A stretch of DNA of 64,000 nt from GCA-2794515 sp034436155 (GCA_034436155.1 DAOTVP010000042.1:1-64000); one strand, 5' to 3'; shown: positions 50,572 to 59,847, counted from the stretch's first letter. Numbers and translations: made by a program. Notes: generated from the letters alone by a model not told the origin.

Positions 50572-52120
50572 CCACTTCTTCGAGTTCCAAATGAATGGGC
50601 AACCGCACGGTCATCACGGTGCCGTTGCCTTGTTTGCTACTCACGTCAATCGTCCCGTTATGCAACATCACCGCCTGTTTGACGATCGCCAATCCTAAGC
50701 CTGTACCAGGGGTCGTGCCGACATTCGATCCACGATGAAACGGCTCGAATAAATGGGGTAGGTCATCGGCGGGGATGCCAATGCCACTATCTTGAACCGT
50801 GATGACGATGGTTCGCCCCTCTTTAGAGATGGTCACATGCACATCACCCCCCGCAGGTGAATATTTGAGCGCGTTAGAAATCAGATTGCTAAAGACTTGG
50901 CGCATGAGTTTGGGATCTGCCATGACGATTAACTCATCTTGATGCGTGGTGAAGATAATCCGATGCGTATTTTTATGGGTGAGAGAGAACTCACCGACCA
51001 GTTTTCGACAATAGGCGACAAGGTTGATTTGTTCTGGCATAATGGTGGTGTTATGCCCATCGGTACGGCTAATCGTCGCCACATCTTTAATCAGGTCGGT
51101 CAATAACTCGACTTGCTGGCGGATATTTTCGATATACAGCAATTTTTCTTCGGGGTCGGCTTGGTCGCCATACAGTTTCAGGAGGTCATTCGAGAGCATA
51201 ATCGAAGCCAACGGGGTACGCAATTCATGCGACATCATGCTAATAAAGCGATTTTTCAGCTCGCGCAATTCGCGTTCTTTTTCGAGGGCGATCGTCAATT
51301 TTTCTTTTTCCATCGCTTCGGCTTCGAGGCGCTTGCGCTCGGTGATATCTTGAATAATGGCGATATACACCGCCCGATTGCCTAGCATGATTTTGCTGAG
51401 GGCAAAATACATTGGAAATGTGCGTCCATCGCTCCGTTTGCCGATATGCTCGTGATTCGTCTGTGTGACCAAGTCTTCAAGATATTGACGGGTGGTTTGA
51501 TGTTGTGGGGTGGTCTCGAAGAGATGATGGATCGATTGTGAGGTGAATTGTTCGGGCGTGTATTCAAAAATGGTACAGGCGGCAATATTCGCCGTCTCGA
51601 TGAATCCGCGTGCATCCAATGTGATGATGCCATTCATCACATTATCCAAAATGGCTTGAATCCGCTTCTGATTTTCGGATAATTCGACCTGCGCCAGTTT
51701 GAGTTCGCTCACATTTTGATGCGCCACGATGTAACGGTCTTGACCATCCCAACTAAATCGCGTCACATGGATGATAAACCAGCGTTTCTCGGTTGGGCTA
51801 TGACAGGGATATTCCATTTTGAATTGGTCTTGTTGCCGATTCATCACCGCACGAATACCAGCACCGACCAATCCTGCCTCGCGGTTGTTGCGCCCACTGG
51901 CGCTATCGCATACATCTAAATAATTCATCCCCAAACAGTAATTGGGCGTGGTGAGATAATTGGCATCACCAAATTGTCGCCAGGCGGCATTCACGCCGAT
52001 GATCACGCCATATTTATTCAAAATGGCGATATGGGCAGAAAGCGCGTCTAATGCCGATTGAATAAATCGCTCCGCTTGTGGGATATGATTGGATTGTGTC
52101 GTATATTCGGAATGTAACAT
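50561..52120 (-). CDS. PAS-domain sensor histidine kinase
   Basis: A 519-residue soluble kinase with two PAS domains (about residues 20-145 and 155-270: VMNGIITLDARGFIETANIAA), a dimerisation domain with MMSHELRTPLAS (H298) and a HATPase domain (NLISNALKYSPAGG, DSGIGI, GTGLGLAIVKQA). Both PAS domains are followed by PAC-like segments. A response regulator gene lies 82 nt away in the same direction further upstream, a plausible partner. Its stop lies inside pyrH by 11 bp. Confidence 0.9.
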   Translation of the reverse strand: MLHSEYTTQSNHIPQAERFIQSALDALSAHIAILNKYGVIIGVNAAWRQFGDANYLTTPNYCLGMNYLDVCDSASGRNNREAGLVGAGIRAVMNRQQDQFKMEYPCHSPTEKRWFIIHVTRFSWDGQDRYIVAHQNVSELKLAQVELSENQKRIQAILDNVMNGIITLDARGFIETANIAACTIFEYTPEQFTSQSIHHLFETTPQHQTTRQYLEDLVTQTNHEHIGKRSDGRTFPMYFALSKIMLGNRAVYIAIIQDITERKRLEAEAMEKEKLTIALEKERELRELKNRFISMMSHELRTPLASIMLSNDLLKLYGDQADPEEKLLYIENIRQQVELLTDLIKDVATISRTDGHNTTIMPEQINLVAYCRKLVGEFSLTHKNTHRIIFTTHQDELIVMADPKLMRQVFSNLISNALKYSPAGGDVHVTISKEGRTIVITVQDSGIGIPADDLPHLFEPFHRGSNVGTTPGTGLGLAIVKQAVMLHNGTIDVSSKQGNGTVMTVRLPIHLELEEVVKK

Positions 52121-52202
52121 TTTTAATCATCCACTCATCATTAATCTTGAATGAATTATAGATAAGTATCAGATGAAATGCAACAAACCAATACGAACAA
52201 GA

Positions 52203-52601
52203 TTATTTTGCAATCTCGAATAATAACCGTTGGAGTTGTTCAAATTCGGGCAAGGGCTTGCTCAACAAGGCTTCGGGGTGAACGGTATCTTTAATCTTGT
52301 TTTCATCTTTAGGCGATAGTTTATAGGCGGTCATCATGACAATGCGCGTATTTTTCAAGACGGGGCTACGGCGCATCCGTTCACCAACGGCTATGCCATC
52401 CACCTGACCGGGCAGGCGAATATCTAGCATCACCAATTGCGGAATTTCATCGGCAAATTGTCCACTATCCACCGCGGCAATCCAATCGATAGCATCCTCG
52501 CCTGTGGTGAATGCCACTCCATGCACCCCCATCAACGAATACATGGTGAGTACCATGTCATATAAACCCGGTTCGTCCTCAACCACCATCCATGTTGTCA
52601 T
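52203..52601 (-). CDS. Single-domain response regulator
   Basis: A 132-residue receiver domain without output domain. Acidic pocket MVVEDEPG, phosphorylated Asp in VMLDIRLPG (D60), and Lys in LLSKPLP. ATG 52601 is preferred (GGA 7 nt upstream); ATG 52613 lies directly on the Shine-Dalgarno-like GAAGG. It precedes the PAS kinase on the same strand and may be its phosphoacceptor. Confidence 0.87.
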   Translation of the reverse strand: MTTWMVVEDEPGLYDMVLTMYSLMGVHGVAFTTGEDAIDWIAAVDSGQFADEIPQLVMLDIRLPGQVDGIAVGERMRRSPVLKNTRIVMMTAYKLSPKDENKIKDTVHPEALLSKPLPEFEQLQRLLFEIAK

Positions 52602-52726
52602 CAAGAATTCCATCCTTCATTCATGTGATTCTAAAACATGGCTCTATTGTAGCAAAAAAATCCCCTACGACCTTATCAAAATTCTGTTACAATGACAGAC
52701 TTGTATCAAGTATCACGAGAATCGAT

Positions 52727-53032
52727 ATGCCAGAAGAACCCGCAATTATTTCACCACAACAAGCCCGTCAAAGCCTAGAGGATGCCATCCGCCAAAAATT
52801 GGGCGATGATTGGCGTGACCACTGGGAAGTCATCAGTGGTCATGATTTTATGTGTCGGCTCACTAACGGCGACCAAAATATTGATTTTTATGTCGATTTA
52901 CTCGGCAATGTCACCATCGAAGAAAAGGGGCAGGATGTGACGCATAACGCGGGGCGTATTGCCGCGTGGTTGGTTTTGGGGGTGTCTTTATTATTAGCCT
53001 ATACAATCGCACGTATCGCGGGGGTAATATAA
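52727..53032 (+). CDS. Small protein with C-terminal membrane helix
   Basis: A 101-residue protein of unknown function. An acidic, helical N-terminal part (SPQQARQSLEDAIRQKLGDDW) is followed by a small beta segment (FYVDLLGNVTIEEKG) and a membrane helix (IAAWLVLGVSLLLAYTIARIAG). ATG 52727 is chosen because a TACAAT box lies about 33 nt upstream; the frame from 52592 runs antisense through the response regulator start. The GNAT gene begins 5 nt after its stop. Confidence 0.65.
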   Translation: MPEEPAIISPQQARQSLEDAIRQKLGDDWRDHWEVISGHDFMCRLTNGDQNIDFYVDLLGNVTIEEKGQDVTHNAGRIAAWLVLGVSLLLAYTIARIAGVI

Positions 53033-53037
53033 TCACG

Positions 53038-53460
53038 ATGACCACCAATCCACCACCTGTTGTCACGATTCGGACAGGCACATCTGCCGATACCCAAGCC
53101 TTGATTGAATTTATCAAGCCATTTGTTGAAGATGGCAAATTATTGCCACGCACGATTGATGAACTCGATGACCTGATGCAACATTTTTTCATCGCAGAGG
53201 TGGATGGCGAGCTGGTCGGATGTGCCGCGCTCGAAATTTATTCATCCAAACTCGCCGAAATCCGTAGTTTAGCTGTGTCGAGTCGTCATCAAGGCTTGGG
53301 AATTGGGCGTAAATTGGTGGATGCCTGCCTCAAATTGGCGCACGAGAAAAATATCTTAGAAGTCATGGCAATCACATCCACCGAAGAATTTTTCCTCGCC
53401 TGTGGGTTCGATTTTACCCTCCCTGGTCAAAAGAAGGCGCTGTTCTATCAGACGCGCTAG
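53038..53460 (+). CDS. GNAT acetyltransferase, ArgA-like
   Basis: A 140-residue GNAT-fold enzyme that uses acetyl-CoA. The CoA-binding loop is RHQGLGIGRKLV (about residues 80-91), preceded by AEIRSLAVSS. The EEFFLACGF and QKKALFYQTR endings resemble the N-acetylglutamate synthase-like (ArgA/ArgO) group, so arginine synthesis is possible, but no arg genes are near. ATG 53038 follows the preceding stop by 5 nt. Its stop TAG overlaps the stop of the convergent membrane gene through the palindrome CTAG (53457-53460). Confidence 0.82.
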   Translation: MTTNPPPVVTIRTGTSADTQALIEFIKPFVEDGKLLPRTIDELDDLMQHFFIAEVDGELVGCAALEIYSSKLAEIRSLAVSSRHQGLGIGRKLVDACLKLAHEKNILEVMAITSTEEFFLACGFDFTLPGQKKALFYQTR

Positions 53461-53891
53461 GCAATCACCAAACTCAGGCTATATATCAATAACGCGCTGG
53501 CGAGTGTCCAACCGATCGTGCGTGGCAGGTTATCGCGCACCAACCCGTTGATGAGGGCATCCGATTTGCCGTCTTTATCTAATTTCAGATGTTTTGGTAC
53601 TTCTAAGGCGATAGTTGTCCCCAAGATGACCGCCCCACAAGCCCCTGTGACCAATGCCACCCACGCGGGGATTGGATCTGTGCGGATGAAAATAAAGGCA
53701 ATCAGCGCCAAACACGTTAGGCTCATGGGGACGACCGCCACCAATAAACGCCGACCAAAACTGATATGAAATGGCACAAATTCTTTTTCGCCGACCAGTA
53801 AATAGGTCGGATAACATACAAATTGAAGCATCCACGAAGCACCAGTAGAATATAAACATAAAGCTGTCATAATCAATAAATAGGTTGTCAT
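53457..53891 (-). CDS. Four-helix membrane protein (DUF1772-like)
   Basis: A 144-residue membrane protein with about four helices. The layout (SWMLQFVCYPTYLLVGEKEF, then VVPMSLTCLALIAF, and a polar loop before the last helix) resembles DUF1772-type proteins of unknown function. ATG 53891 has GAGGA 8 nt upstream. It follows the DUF2269 gene by 20 nt, so the two form an operon. Confidence 0.65.
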   Translation of the reverse strand: MTTYLLIMTALCLYSTGASWMLQFVCYPTYLLVGEKEFVPFHISFGRRLLVAVVPMSLTCLALIAFIFIRTDPIPAWVALVTGACGAVILGTTIALEVPKHLKLDKDGKSDALINGLVRDNLPRTIGWTLASALLIYSLSLVIA

Positions 53892-53911
53892 GTCGAATTT
53901 CCTCTGCACAA

Positions 53912-54388
53912 TTAAAAAGTCGGTTCAAAGATTTTGAGGGCGACAATCACCACAACCGCCATGCCCATTAACGCGCCAATGGCATTCGACCGATTGGCAA
54001 TTTGACGATATTCCGATGATTCCACGCCTTTTTCTGCCAAGATTTTGATTTGTCGACTCAATAACGGCGTGTATATCAAATAGGCGACTGCCATAACGAT
54101 TACATAAATGATGATGGCAATCCATAACCAAGTGGCAACTGCCTTGCCCATGAGGATCATCACCAAGCCACTCAGCCCTGTGATGATATATAACGGATTG
54201 GCGATGTAATCATCCAAAAATTTGACACCTTTGAGCGCAAAGGCGAGCGAATCGGGGTTGCGCGTGCCGCGTTGTATCCAGACAACATAAGTGAAATTGA
54301 AGCCAATCGCTATCATTCCCGACATGATATGAATGTAAACCAATATGATATAAATCACCGCGTTGGCATTTTCTGGTGCAGGGTGCAT
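53912..54388 (-). CDS. DUF2269-family integral membrane protein
   Basis: A 158-residue membrane protein with four helices, matching the DUF2269 outline (VYIHIMSGMIAIGFNFTYVVWI at the first helix, then LDDYIANPLYIITGLSGLVMI). Function unknown. ATG 54388 has AAGGAG 7 nt upstream. It heads an operon with the DUF1772-like gene, divergent from the AraC regulator across an inverted repeat at 54404-54435. Confidence 0.75.
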   Translation of the reverse strand: MHPAPENANAVIYIILVYIHIMSGMIAIGFNFTYVVWIQRGTRNPDSLAFALKGVKFLDDYIANPLYIITGLSGLVMILMGKAVATWLWIAIIIYVIVMAVAYLIYTPLLSRQIKILAEKGVESSEYRQIANRSNAIGALMGMAVVVIVALKIFEPTF

Positions 54389-54403
54389 GATGTTACTCCT
54401 TTT

Positions 54404-54435
54404 ACACATACACGATATTTTCACAGTGTATGTGT
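54404..54435. promoter_or_regulatory. Perfect inverted repeat between AraC gene and membrane operon
   Basis: ACACATACAC (54404-54413) and GTGTATGTGT (54426-54435) with a 12-nt spacer. It sits 16 nt upstream of the DUF2269 start and is a good candidate operator for the adjacent regulator. Confidence 0.5.
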
Positions 54436-54503
54436 TATTGTGTGGATGTGCTATGATAAAGTGTCCATGATTTTTGTCTGATCGTCCAAAATGAGGGATG
54501 ACT

Positions 54504-55421
54504 ATGCACGATGTCTTAGCAGATATTTTGGCAGTGTTTCAACTAAAAGGTACGGTGTATTGCCAATCTGAAATTCAAAAAGCAGAATGGGCATTACAAT
54601 TTCATCAAACACAGGGGGCGGTGTTTCATATTATTGGCGAAGGGTCATGTTGCCTGATAGTCGATGGTCAGACAATCACGTTGCAACAAGGGGATTTGCT
54701 CATGTTGCCTCATGGAACGCCACATCTGATTGCCGATAAACCGCAATCACCCTGTTGTGCCGATATTCATTTAGATCATCAGGTTCAATCCTGTTTGATG
54801 ATGCGTTGGGGTGATGACCAACCGAAAACCACGTTGGTGTGTGGGCTGTTTACATTTGATGAATTCAATCAACAGGCGATTCTCTCGTTGTTACCGCCCG
54901 TCATGTACTTTAGCGCCCAGATGAACGCCGATTATGGCTTGAATCGTCTGATTGAAGCCTTATTGGATGAAGCCAATAGTCATCGTCTGGGCAAAGATTT
55001 GCTATTACACCGCTTAGCCGATATTTTATTCGTCCACATCATACGGGCATGGTTAGATTTGCCGTCTAGCGAAGCCCACGGTTGGTTGGGTGGGTTGCGC
55101 GATGCCCAAATCACGCAGGCGCTCAGCGCCATTCATGCCAATCCAGATTATGCTTGGACAGTGAAAAAATTAGCGGTTATCGCCACCATGTCACGCTCGG
55201 CATTTTGTGCCAAATTTGTTGATTTAATCGGCATTCCACCGCTTATGTATGTTACACGCTGGCGGATGCAATTGGCAACGCGCCTACTGCGAGATAAGCG
55301 CCTGTCGCTGATGCAAATTGCCGAAAAAATTGGTTATACATCCGATATTGCGTTTAGCAAGGCATTTAAACGCGCATTTGGGTATACCCCATCGGCATAT
55401 CGTCGCCACTATTTGCAATAA
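54504..55421 (+). CDS. AraC family transcriptional regulator with cupin domain
   Basis: A 305-residue regulator. The N-terminal cupin of the AraC_binding type (about residues 30-110, GEGSCCLIVDGQTITLQQGDLLMLPHGTPH) is followed by the two-helix-turn-helix AraC domain (about 205-303, WTVKKLAVIATMSRSAFCAKF and LMQIAEKIGYTSDIAFSKAFKRAFG). Cupin-containing AraC proteins often sense small organic ligands. ATG 54504 has GAGGG 6 nt upstream; ATG 54498 is too near it. It is divergent from the two membrane protein genes and probably controls them. Confidence 0.88.
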   Translation: MHDVLADILAVFQLKGTVYCQSEIQKAEWALQFHQTQGAVFHIIGEGSCCLIVDGQTITLQQGDLLMLPHGTPHLIADKPQSPCCADIHLDHQVQSCLMMRWGDDQPKTTLVCGLFTFDEFNQQAILSLLPPVMYFSAQMNADYGLNRLIEALLDEANSHRLGKDLLLHRLADILFVHIIRAWLDLPSSEAHGWLGGLRDAQITQALSAIHANPDYAWTVKKLAVIATMSRSAFCAKFVDLIGIPPLMYVTRWRMQLATRLLRDKRLSLMQIAEKIGYTSDIAFSKAFKRAFGYTPSAYRRHYLQ

Positions 55422-55537
55422 GTTTGAATCGTTCAATCTCGCATGGCGCTTCTGATGAGGCGATAAGAGTAGCGATATATCGGCTAATCGTGTTAAAATG
55501 GAATGAGTGCGCGGTTTTGATAGAGGACTGCCCCAAA

Positions 55538-56413
55538 ATGACTGATCTTTTACCCGATATATGGCGGTTACAAGCCAATTCTGATATTGACGGGCTAATC
55601 CAAGCCTTAAATAATACCGATGCCACCACGCGCAAACGGGCGGCGGCGGCGTTGCGGGCTTTGGGCGCGTTTGAGGCTATCGAAGCGTTAGAAATCGCAT
55701 TAGACCGCGAAACAGACCCCGAAACGCGCTCAACGATTTTGGCGGCGCTTTCGATTTTGCAACAAGAAAAAGAACGCAAAGACCTCAATCCCCAAGAAAC
55801 GATGGAGATGCTGGTTTTACGCACCATAGATCCCGAGATTCAGCGTCTGATAGATGATCTCAATGGCACAGATAATCTCAAAGCCATTCGTGCCGCCCAA
55901 ATATTGGGCGATAAATCGGCTAAAGAAGCCGTAGAGCCGATGGTGATGCGTTTTAATTCGCCTAAAACACCCATCACCGTGCGCCTTGCATTGGCAGAAG
56001 CCTTGCTCAAACTCGAAAGCGCCCCTGTCGAAGTCGCGTTATTGGGCGCGTTACGCAGTACCGAATGGCAAGTTCGCCGTAATAGCGCCGCCATTTTGGG
56101 GCAATTACGGGCAGGCTGGGCGGTTGAACCGCTCGCCAAAGCCATGTTCGATGGCAACGAGATTGTGCGTAAAACGGCGTATGCCGCCCTCAAACGCATC
56201 AATACCCCCCAAGCCCAACGGGCAATTCAATGGGTACGGGAACGCTACGCTCAAAAAGCCAAGCAAGCGACAGAAGCCAAACAAAAAGAGGATGATGATG
56301 CGCCTATTGTGTGGCCCCATAAAAAGACCGATGTGCATTCCATGCAAACCAAACCCCTAGACCCAGATGTGGTTGATAACTTGAATAATTCTAAATCTGA
56401 TGAGGATTCTTAA
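55538..56413 (+). CDS. HEAT-repeat protein
   Basis: A 291-residue protein of HEAT/PBS-lyase-type repeats (LIQALNNTDATTRKRAAAALRALG, LLGALRSTEWQVRRNSAAILGQL, LAKAMFDGNEIVRKTAYAALKRI) with a charged C-terminal tail. It is likely to mediate protein-protein contact. ATG 55538 has GAGGA 10 nt upstream. The next gene begins 1 nt after its stop, so translation may be coupled. Confidence 0.82.
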   Translation: MTDLLPDIWRLQANSDIDGLIQALNNTDATTRKRAAAALRALGAFEAIEALEIALDRETDPETRSTILAALSILQQEKERKDLNPQETMEMLVLRTIDPEIQRLIDDLNGTDNLKAIRAAQILGDKSAKEAVEPMVMRFNSPKTPITVRLALAEALLKLESAPVEVALLGALRSTEWQVRRNSAAILGQLRAGWAVEPLAKAMFDGNEIVRKTAYAALKRINTPQAQRAIQWVRERYAQKAKQATEAKQKEDDDAPIVWPHKKTDVHSMQTKPLDPDVVDNLNNSKSDEDS

Positions 56414-56414
56414 T

Positions 56415-58100
56415 ATGCGCCGATTCATGTTTTATCTCATCTCATTCCTAATTGTTGGTGTGTGTTTATCCGTCACCACCAACCCCGCACAAGCCCAAGC
56501 GCGTGTGCGGGCGGTGGTGAATGTGGAATTTGCCAATGTGCGGATTATCCCCGCCATCGGCGCGGATGTGTTGGGCAGTGTCCCCGCGGGTTTTGTGATT
56601 GAAGCCAACGCTCGCAGTCCAGAAAACGAGTGGTTGCGGTTTGATTATCTCGGCGAAGAAGGGTGGATAGGGGTGCCAATTTTGACCATTCTCGAAGGCA
56701 ATATCGCCGATTTACCCGTTGCCGACCCGCGTAGTATCCCCTACGGCGGATTTGAATCGCCCCGCGCAGGCACGACATCCGCCACCAGCACCATCACCGC
56801 CCGTCTGACCAGTGGGTTGCGTTTGCGTGCGGGTCCCAGTACCGCCTATCCAGAATTGACCAGTGTCCCTTATAATACGGTTGTGCCTGTTTTTGGGCGT
56901 TCCGCAGGCGCAGGTTGGATGCAAATCGCTTATGAAGGCACGCTTGGATGGGTGACAGCGCAATGGTTAGGCTTCACAACGGCGGTTACATTTGACCAAT
57001 TGCCGATTGGTGGGATTGTCGCCGAATCGTTGCCGATTTCGCAAGCCACCGCCAACGATTATTTTGCCCTGTTGCGTCTGATGCGGGCGCGGGTCGATTT
57101 GGCGCAACCCTCGCTGGATGCAATTCGCACCATGTGGGCAGATGCTTCGCTAGAAGGGCGTGCCTCTTGCCCGCCATATCCCGCCCGTCCCAGCGATATT
57201 GCCATTGCCACACCGCTTTTAGCCGCCTATTATACACGCCTAGAACCGTTGCGGATTTTATTCAACGATGCCATGTTCAATGTGCGTCGTGCCATTGACC
57301 TATATATCGAAGTGTGCAACCAACCAGGGACGCGCAATTTGGTCGGGCAAGGCACAGTCATCGGCGCATTAGAGACGGTGGCACTCGCAGATCGCCAATT
57401 CGCCGAATTGCGCTTGCGACTTGATGAACTCATCCCTGGCGATTTAGTCGCGGGCGAGGGCGAATGTCTGTTTACCTACCGCATAGAATCACAAATTCTA
57501 CCTGTGATAACCGTTGGTCAACGAGTTGATGATTATTTCAACGCCCGTGAACGGCGCTACGCCACTGGCTATTGTATCGATTTGGTCGAGGGGCAGGTGA
57601 TTATTGTCGAGACGGCGCAACAACGCAACAGTAATATCACCCATCAAGTATCCGTCAGCCCATTCGATGACCCGACCAATTTCTTGGCGCTCTCGCGTGG
57701 GACATCAGGCGAGCGTTTACTGCGCGTTGGACCGATTCGCATCACTCGCACAGGACGTTATCTCATCGTTTTGAGCAATGACGGCGCTCCGAGTGATGGA
57801 TTTTTACAAGGCAGTTTTGTGCTGTTGGTCTCGAATGCCACCGTCACAGGGGGCGGTAGTTTGGCGATTGACCCCGTGACGGGCGATGTGATTGTTCAGG
57901 TGGTCATCCCATCGGGACCGACACCCATCAGCCCCATCGGGACTGCCGCACCTGCCGTATGCCCCAGCCTGAGCTTCACCTGTGAACAATTGGCGAGTTG
58001 CGAACAAGCCCAAGCGTGCCTCTCGGCGGGCAATTTCTCGCTCGACCCCGATAGCGATGGTGTCCCATGCGAGGATATACGCTGTCCCGCATTCCCGTGA
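56415..58100 (+). CDS. Secreted SH3b protein with C-terminal Excalibur domain
   Basis: A 561-residue exported protein. Signal peptide 1-30 (ending NPAQAQ). Two SH3b domains follow (about 33-98, VVNVEFANVRIIPAIGADVLG; about 130-190, GLRLRAGPSTAYPELTSVPYN). A helical central region (about 210-350) and a beta region (about 380-500) have no recognised domain. The C-terminus is an Excalibur-type calcium-binding domain: CEQLASCEQAQACL and DSDGVPCEDIRC. ATG 56415 has GAGG 9 nt upstream. Confidence 0.8.
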   Translation: MRRFMFYLISFLIVGVCLSVTTNPAQAQARVRAVVNVEFANVRIIPAIGADVLGSVPAGFVIEANARSPENEWLRFDYLGEEGWIGVPILTILEGNIADLPVADPRSIPYGGFESPRAGTTSATSTITARLTSGLRLRAGPSTAYPELTSVPYNTVVPVFGRSAGAGWMQIAYEGTLGWVTAQWLGFTTAVTFDQLPIGGIVAESLPISQATANDYFALLRLMRARVDLAQPSLDAIRTMWADASLEGRASCPPYPARPSDIAIATPLLAAYYTRLEPLRILFNDAMFNVRRAIDLYIEVCNQPGTRNLVGQGTVIGALETVALADRQFAELRLRLDELIPGDLVAGEGECLFTYRIESQILPVITVGQRVDDYFNARERRYATGYCIDLVEGQVIIVETAQQRNSNITHQVSVSPFDDPTNFLALSRGTSGERLLRVGPIRITRTGRYLIVLSNDGAPSDGFLQGSFVLLVSNATVTGGGSLAIDPVTGDVIVQVVIPSGPTPISPIGTAAPAVCPSLSFTCEQLASCEQAQACLSAGNFSLDPDSDGVPCEDIRCPAFP

Positions 58101-58171
58101 TATAATTTTCTAAATAACAGGCACCTACTTATATGTGGGTGTCTGAATTTTAGATTATTGAAAGGTTATGA

Positions 58172-59038
58172 ATGGCATCCATTAATTCACCATTTAGATA
58201 CCCTGGTGGAAAATTTTATGCGCGAAAACTCATTTTAGAACGCTTGCATCCTCATGATGTGTATGTAGAGCCGTTTGCTGGTGGTGCATCTATCTTTTTT
58301 GCCAAGCCCAAAGCAATTGCAGAAAATTGGTTAAATGATGTTGATGAAGAATTGGTAAATTGCTATATCCATATACGAGACCATGTGAGTGAATTGATAA
58401 AATTTCTGGATGGATTGCCAGCAACAAAAGAACTGCATCATTACTATAAAAACCAATTCTCATCACAAAATGATTTGGAACGTGCTGGACGTTGGTATTA
58501 TCTGAATCGAACATCTTATTCAGGTATTATGAATAAGCAAAATTGTTATTGGGGATATGGTGATAAATTCAGTATGCGTCCAGAAAATTGGGGACGGCAT
58601 TTATTAAAGTGTTCTCAAAAATTGCAAGGTGTTCGTCTAAGTAGCCTTGATTTTGAAGATGTTATCAATAATGTTCCTGATGAGACATTTTTATTCATTG
58701 ACCCTCCATATTTCAATGCTGACCAAGATAAATTTTATACCCATAGTTTTAGACTTGAAGACCACTATCGGTTAGGAAAAATTCTTAAGAAACATGCTCA
58801 TCGTATCAAATTTTTGTTGACTTATGATAATTCACCTGAAATAAGAACACTATATGATTGGGCGACAAGCATTCAAACTCAAGAATGGAATTATACGATT
58901 AACCGAACTGATGACCAAAAGAACAAATCTAATCAGAGAGGTTCTCGGTATAGAGGACAAGAATTCTTTATCTCTAATTATCCAATTCCAAATGATGCTA
59001 GTATGATTCAATTGCCCTTATGGGAAGATGCGAGTTAA
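58172..59038 (+). CDS. dam: Dam-family DNA adenine-N6 methyltransferase of an R-M system
   Basis: A 288-residue D12-class adenine methyltransferase. FRYPGGKFYARKLI (motif X) near the start and EPFAGGASIFF (motif I) bind SAM; DPPYFN (motif IV, DPPY) is the catalytic site. GATC is the usual target of close relatives but is not certain here. The C-terminus after QEFFISNYP is normal. AAAGG lies 6 nt before ATG 58172 and TATAAT is at 58101-58106. It is the modification part of a restriction-modification unit with the genes on the opposite strand, overlapping the endonuclease by 4 bp. This part of the window is visibly AT-rich, which suggests transfer. Confidence 0.9.
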   Translation: MASINSPFRYPGGKFYARKLILERLHPHDVYVEPFAGGASIFFAKPKAIAENWLNDVDEELVNCYIHIRDHVSELIKFLDGLPATKELHHYYKNQFSSQNDLERAGRWYYLNRTSYSGIMNKQNCYWGYGDKFSMRPENWGRHLLKCSQKLQGVRLSSLDFEDVINNVPDETFLFIDPPYFNADQDKFYTHSFRLEDHYRLGKILKKHAHRIKFLLTYDNSPEIRTLYDWATSIQTQEWNYTINRTDDQKNKSNQRGSRYRGQEFFISNYPIPNDASMIQLPLWEDAS

Positions 59039-59745
59039 GCAAGTAACAATTCAATATCAGATAAATCATACCACGGCGGATTTGGTTTTGGGCTATTATC
59101 TTCAAAGAAAATTTTAGGATAGTTGGGGATAAATCCACAGTCATATCGAGATTGACATTTTGAACGTGAGCATATTATGTCTTGGGTTGAATCGGTTGTA
59201 TGACGAGGCAGTAAATCGGTTGATTTGGCGACATATAATTTGTGAAACGCAAAATTTTGGATGTTATTGATTGGATTAGAGGATAATTTTTGGAGAAAGC
59301 CTACTCCTTTTTTATCTGGATTCCATATAAATAAACCCATATCATCTGTTTCATAAAAAGCATTGCCAATTGAGGTGATAAGTAGCTCGAAATCGGATGC
59401 TCTATACTGGTCATTGTGTACCCCCAGTTGTTCTACAGAGACTCCCATTAACGGAGCTAATCGCTCCTGCATTTCCTTTCCAAGTGTACGACTACGCATA
59501 CATTTGACCTCAATACGGTGCAACTGTTCTTTGGGTAAATATCTATAACTTCCTTTTTTGGCTAATTTACATTCAATACGATAGGTTAACTGTGTTTGCA
59601 AATCAATAACCGTTATGTCCTCATCATGCGAGCCTAATTGGGGATTTAACACTTTTTTGCTTACAGATAACCGATTTGATAGTGTTTGTTGCAAAATAGA
59701 TAAAACAGTAAATTCAAATGCTTTACCCCTAATCATCGGAATCAC
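59035..59745 (-). CDS. Type II restriction endonuclease, probably truncated
   Basis: A PD-(D/E)xK nuclease, 236 residues as read from GTG 59745. The catalytic motif is DEDITVIDL...YRIECK (Asp, then E-x-K). The C-terminal half has a Cys-rich CSRSKCQSRYDCGF stretch. The reading frame stays open upstream of GTG 59745 to codon TGA 59824-59826 and encodes plausible protein (LKNFCEVYNIPIHHLHEILADPK), with seven further codons beyond the TGA back to ATG 59847, which overlaps the C-protein gene. The natural start is therefore likely ATG 59847 and a TGA at codon 8 now interrupts it. Recognition site unknown. Confidence 0.75.
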   Translation of the reverse strand: MIPMIRGKAFEFTVLSILQQTLSNRLSVSKKVLNPQLGSHDEDITVIDLQTQLTYRIECKLAKKGSYRYLPKEQLHRIEVKCMRSRTLGKEMQERLAPLMGVSVEQLGVHNDQYRASDFELLITSIGNAFYETDDMGLFIWNPDKKGVGFLQKLSSNPINNIQNFAFHKLYVAKSTDLLPRHTTDSTQDIICSRSKCQSRYDCGFIPNYPKIFFEDNSPKPNPPWYDLSDIELLLA

Positions 59746-59823
59746 TTTAGGGTCGGCTAAAATCTCATGTAGATGATGAATGGGTATATTATAAACCTCA
59801 CAAAAATTTTTAAGTTGGTTAAA

Positions 59824-59847
59824 TCAATCTTGTTCATTCTGATTCAT
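59824..59847 (-). pseudogene. Interrupted 5' end of the restriction endonuclease gene
   Basis: Minus strand reads ATG AAT CAG AAT GAA CAA GAT TGA, then continues in the same frame into the endonuclease. TGG to TGA at codon 8 would explain it. ATG 59847 overlaps the C-protein stop by 14 nt, a normal arrangement for such operons. Confidence 0.55.

Noticed and set aside
59824..59826. TGA recoded as tryptophan
   Set aside because: TGA ends several ordinary genes in this window, including the GT-C gene and the C-protein gene, so a general reassignment is excluded.
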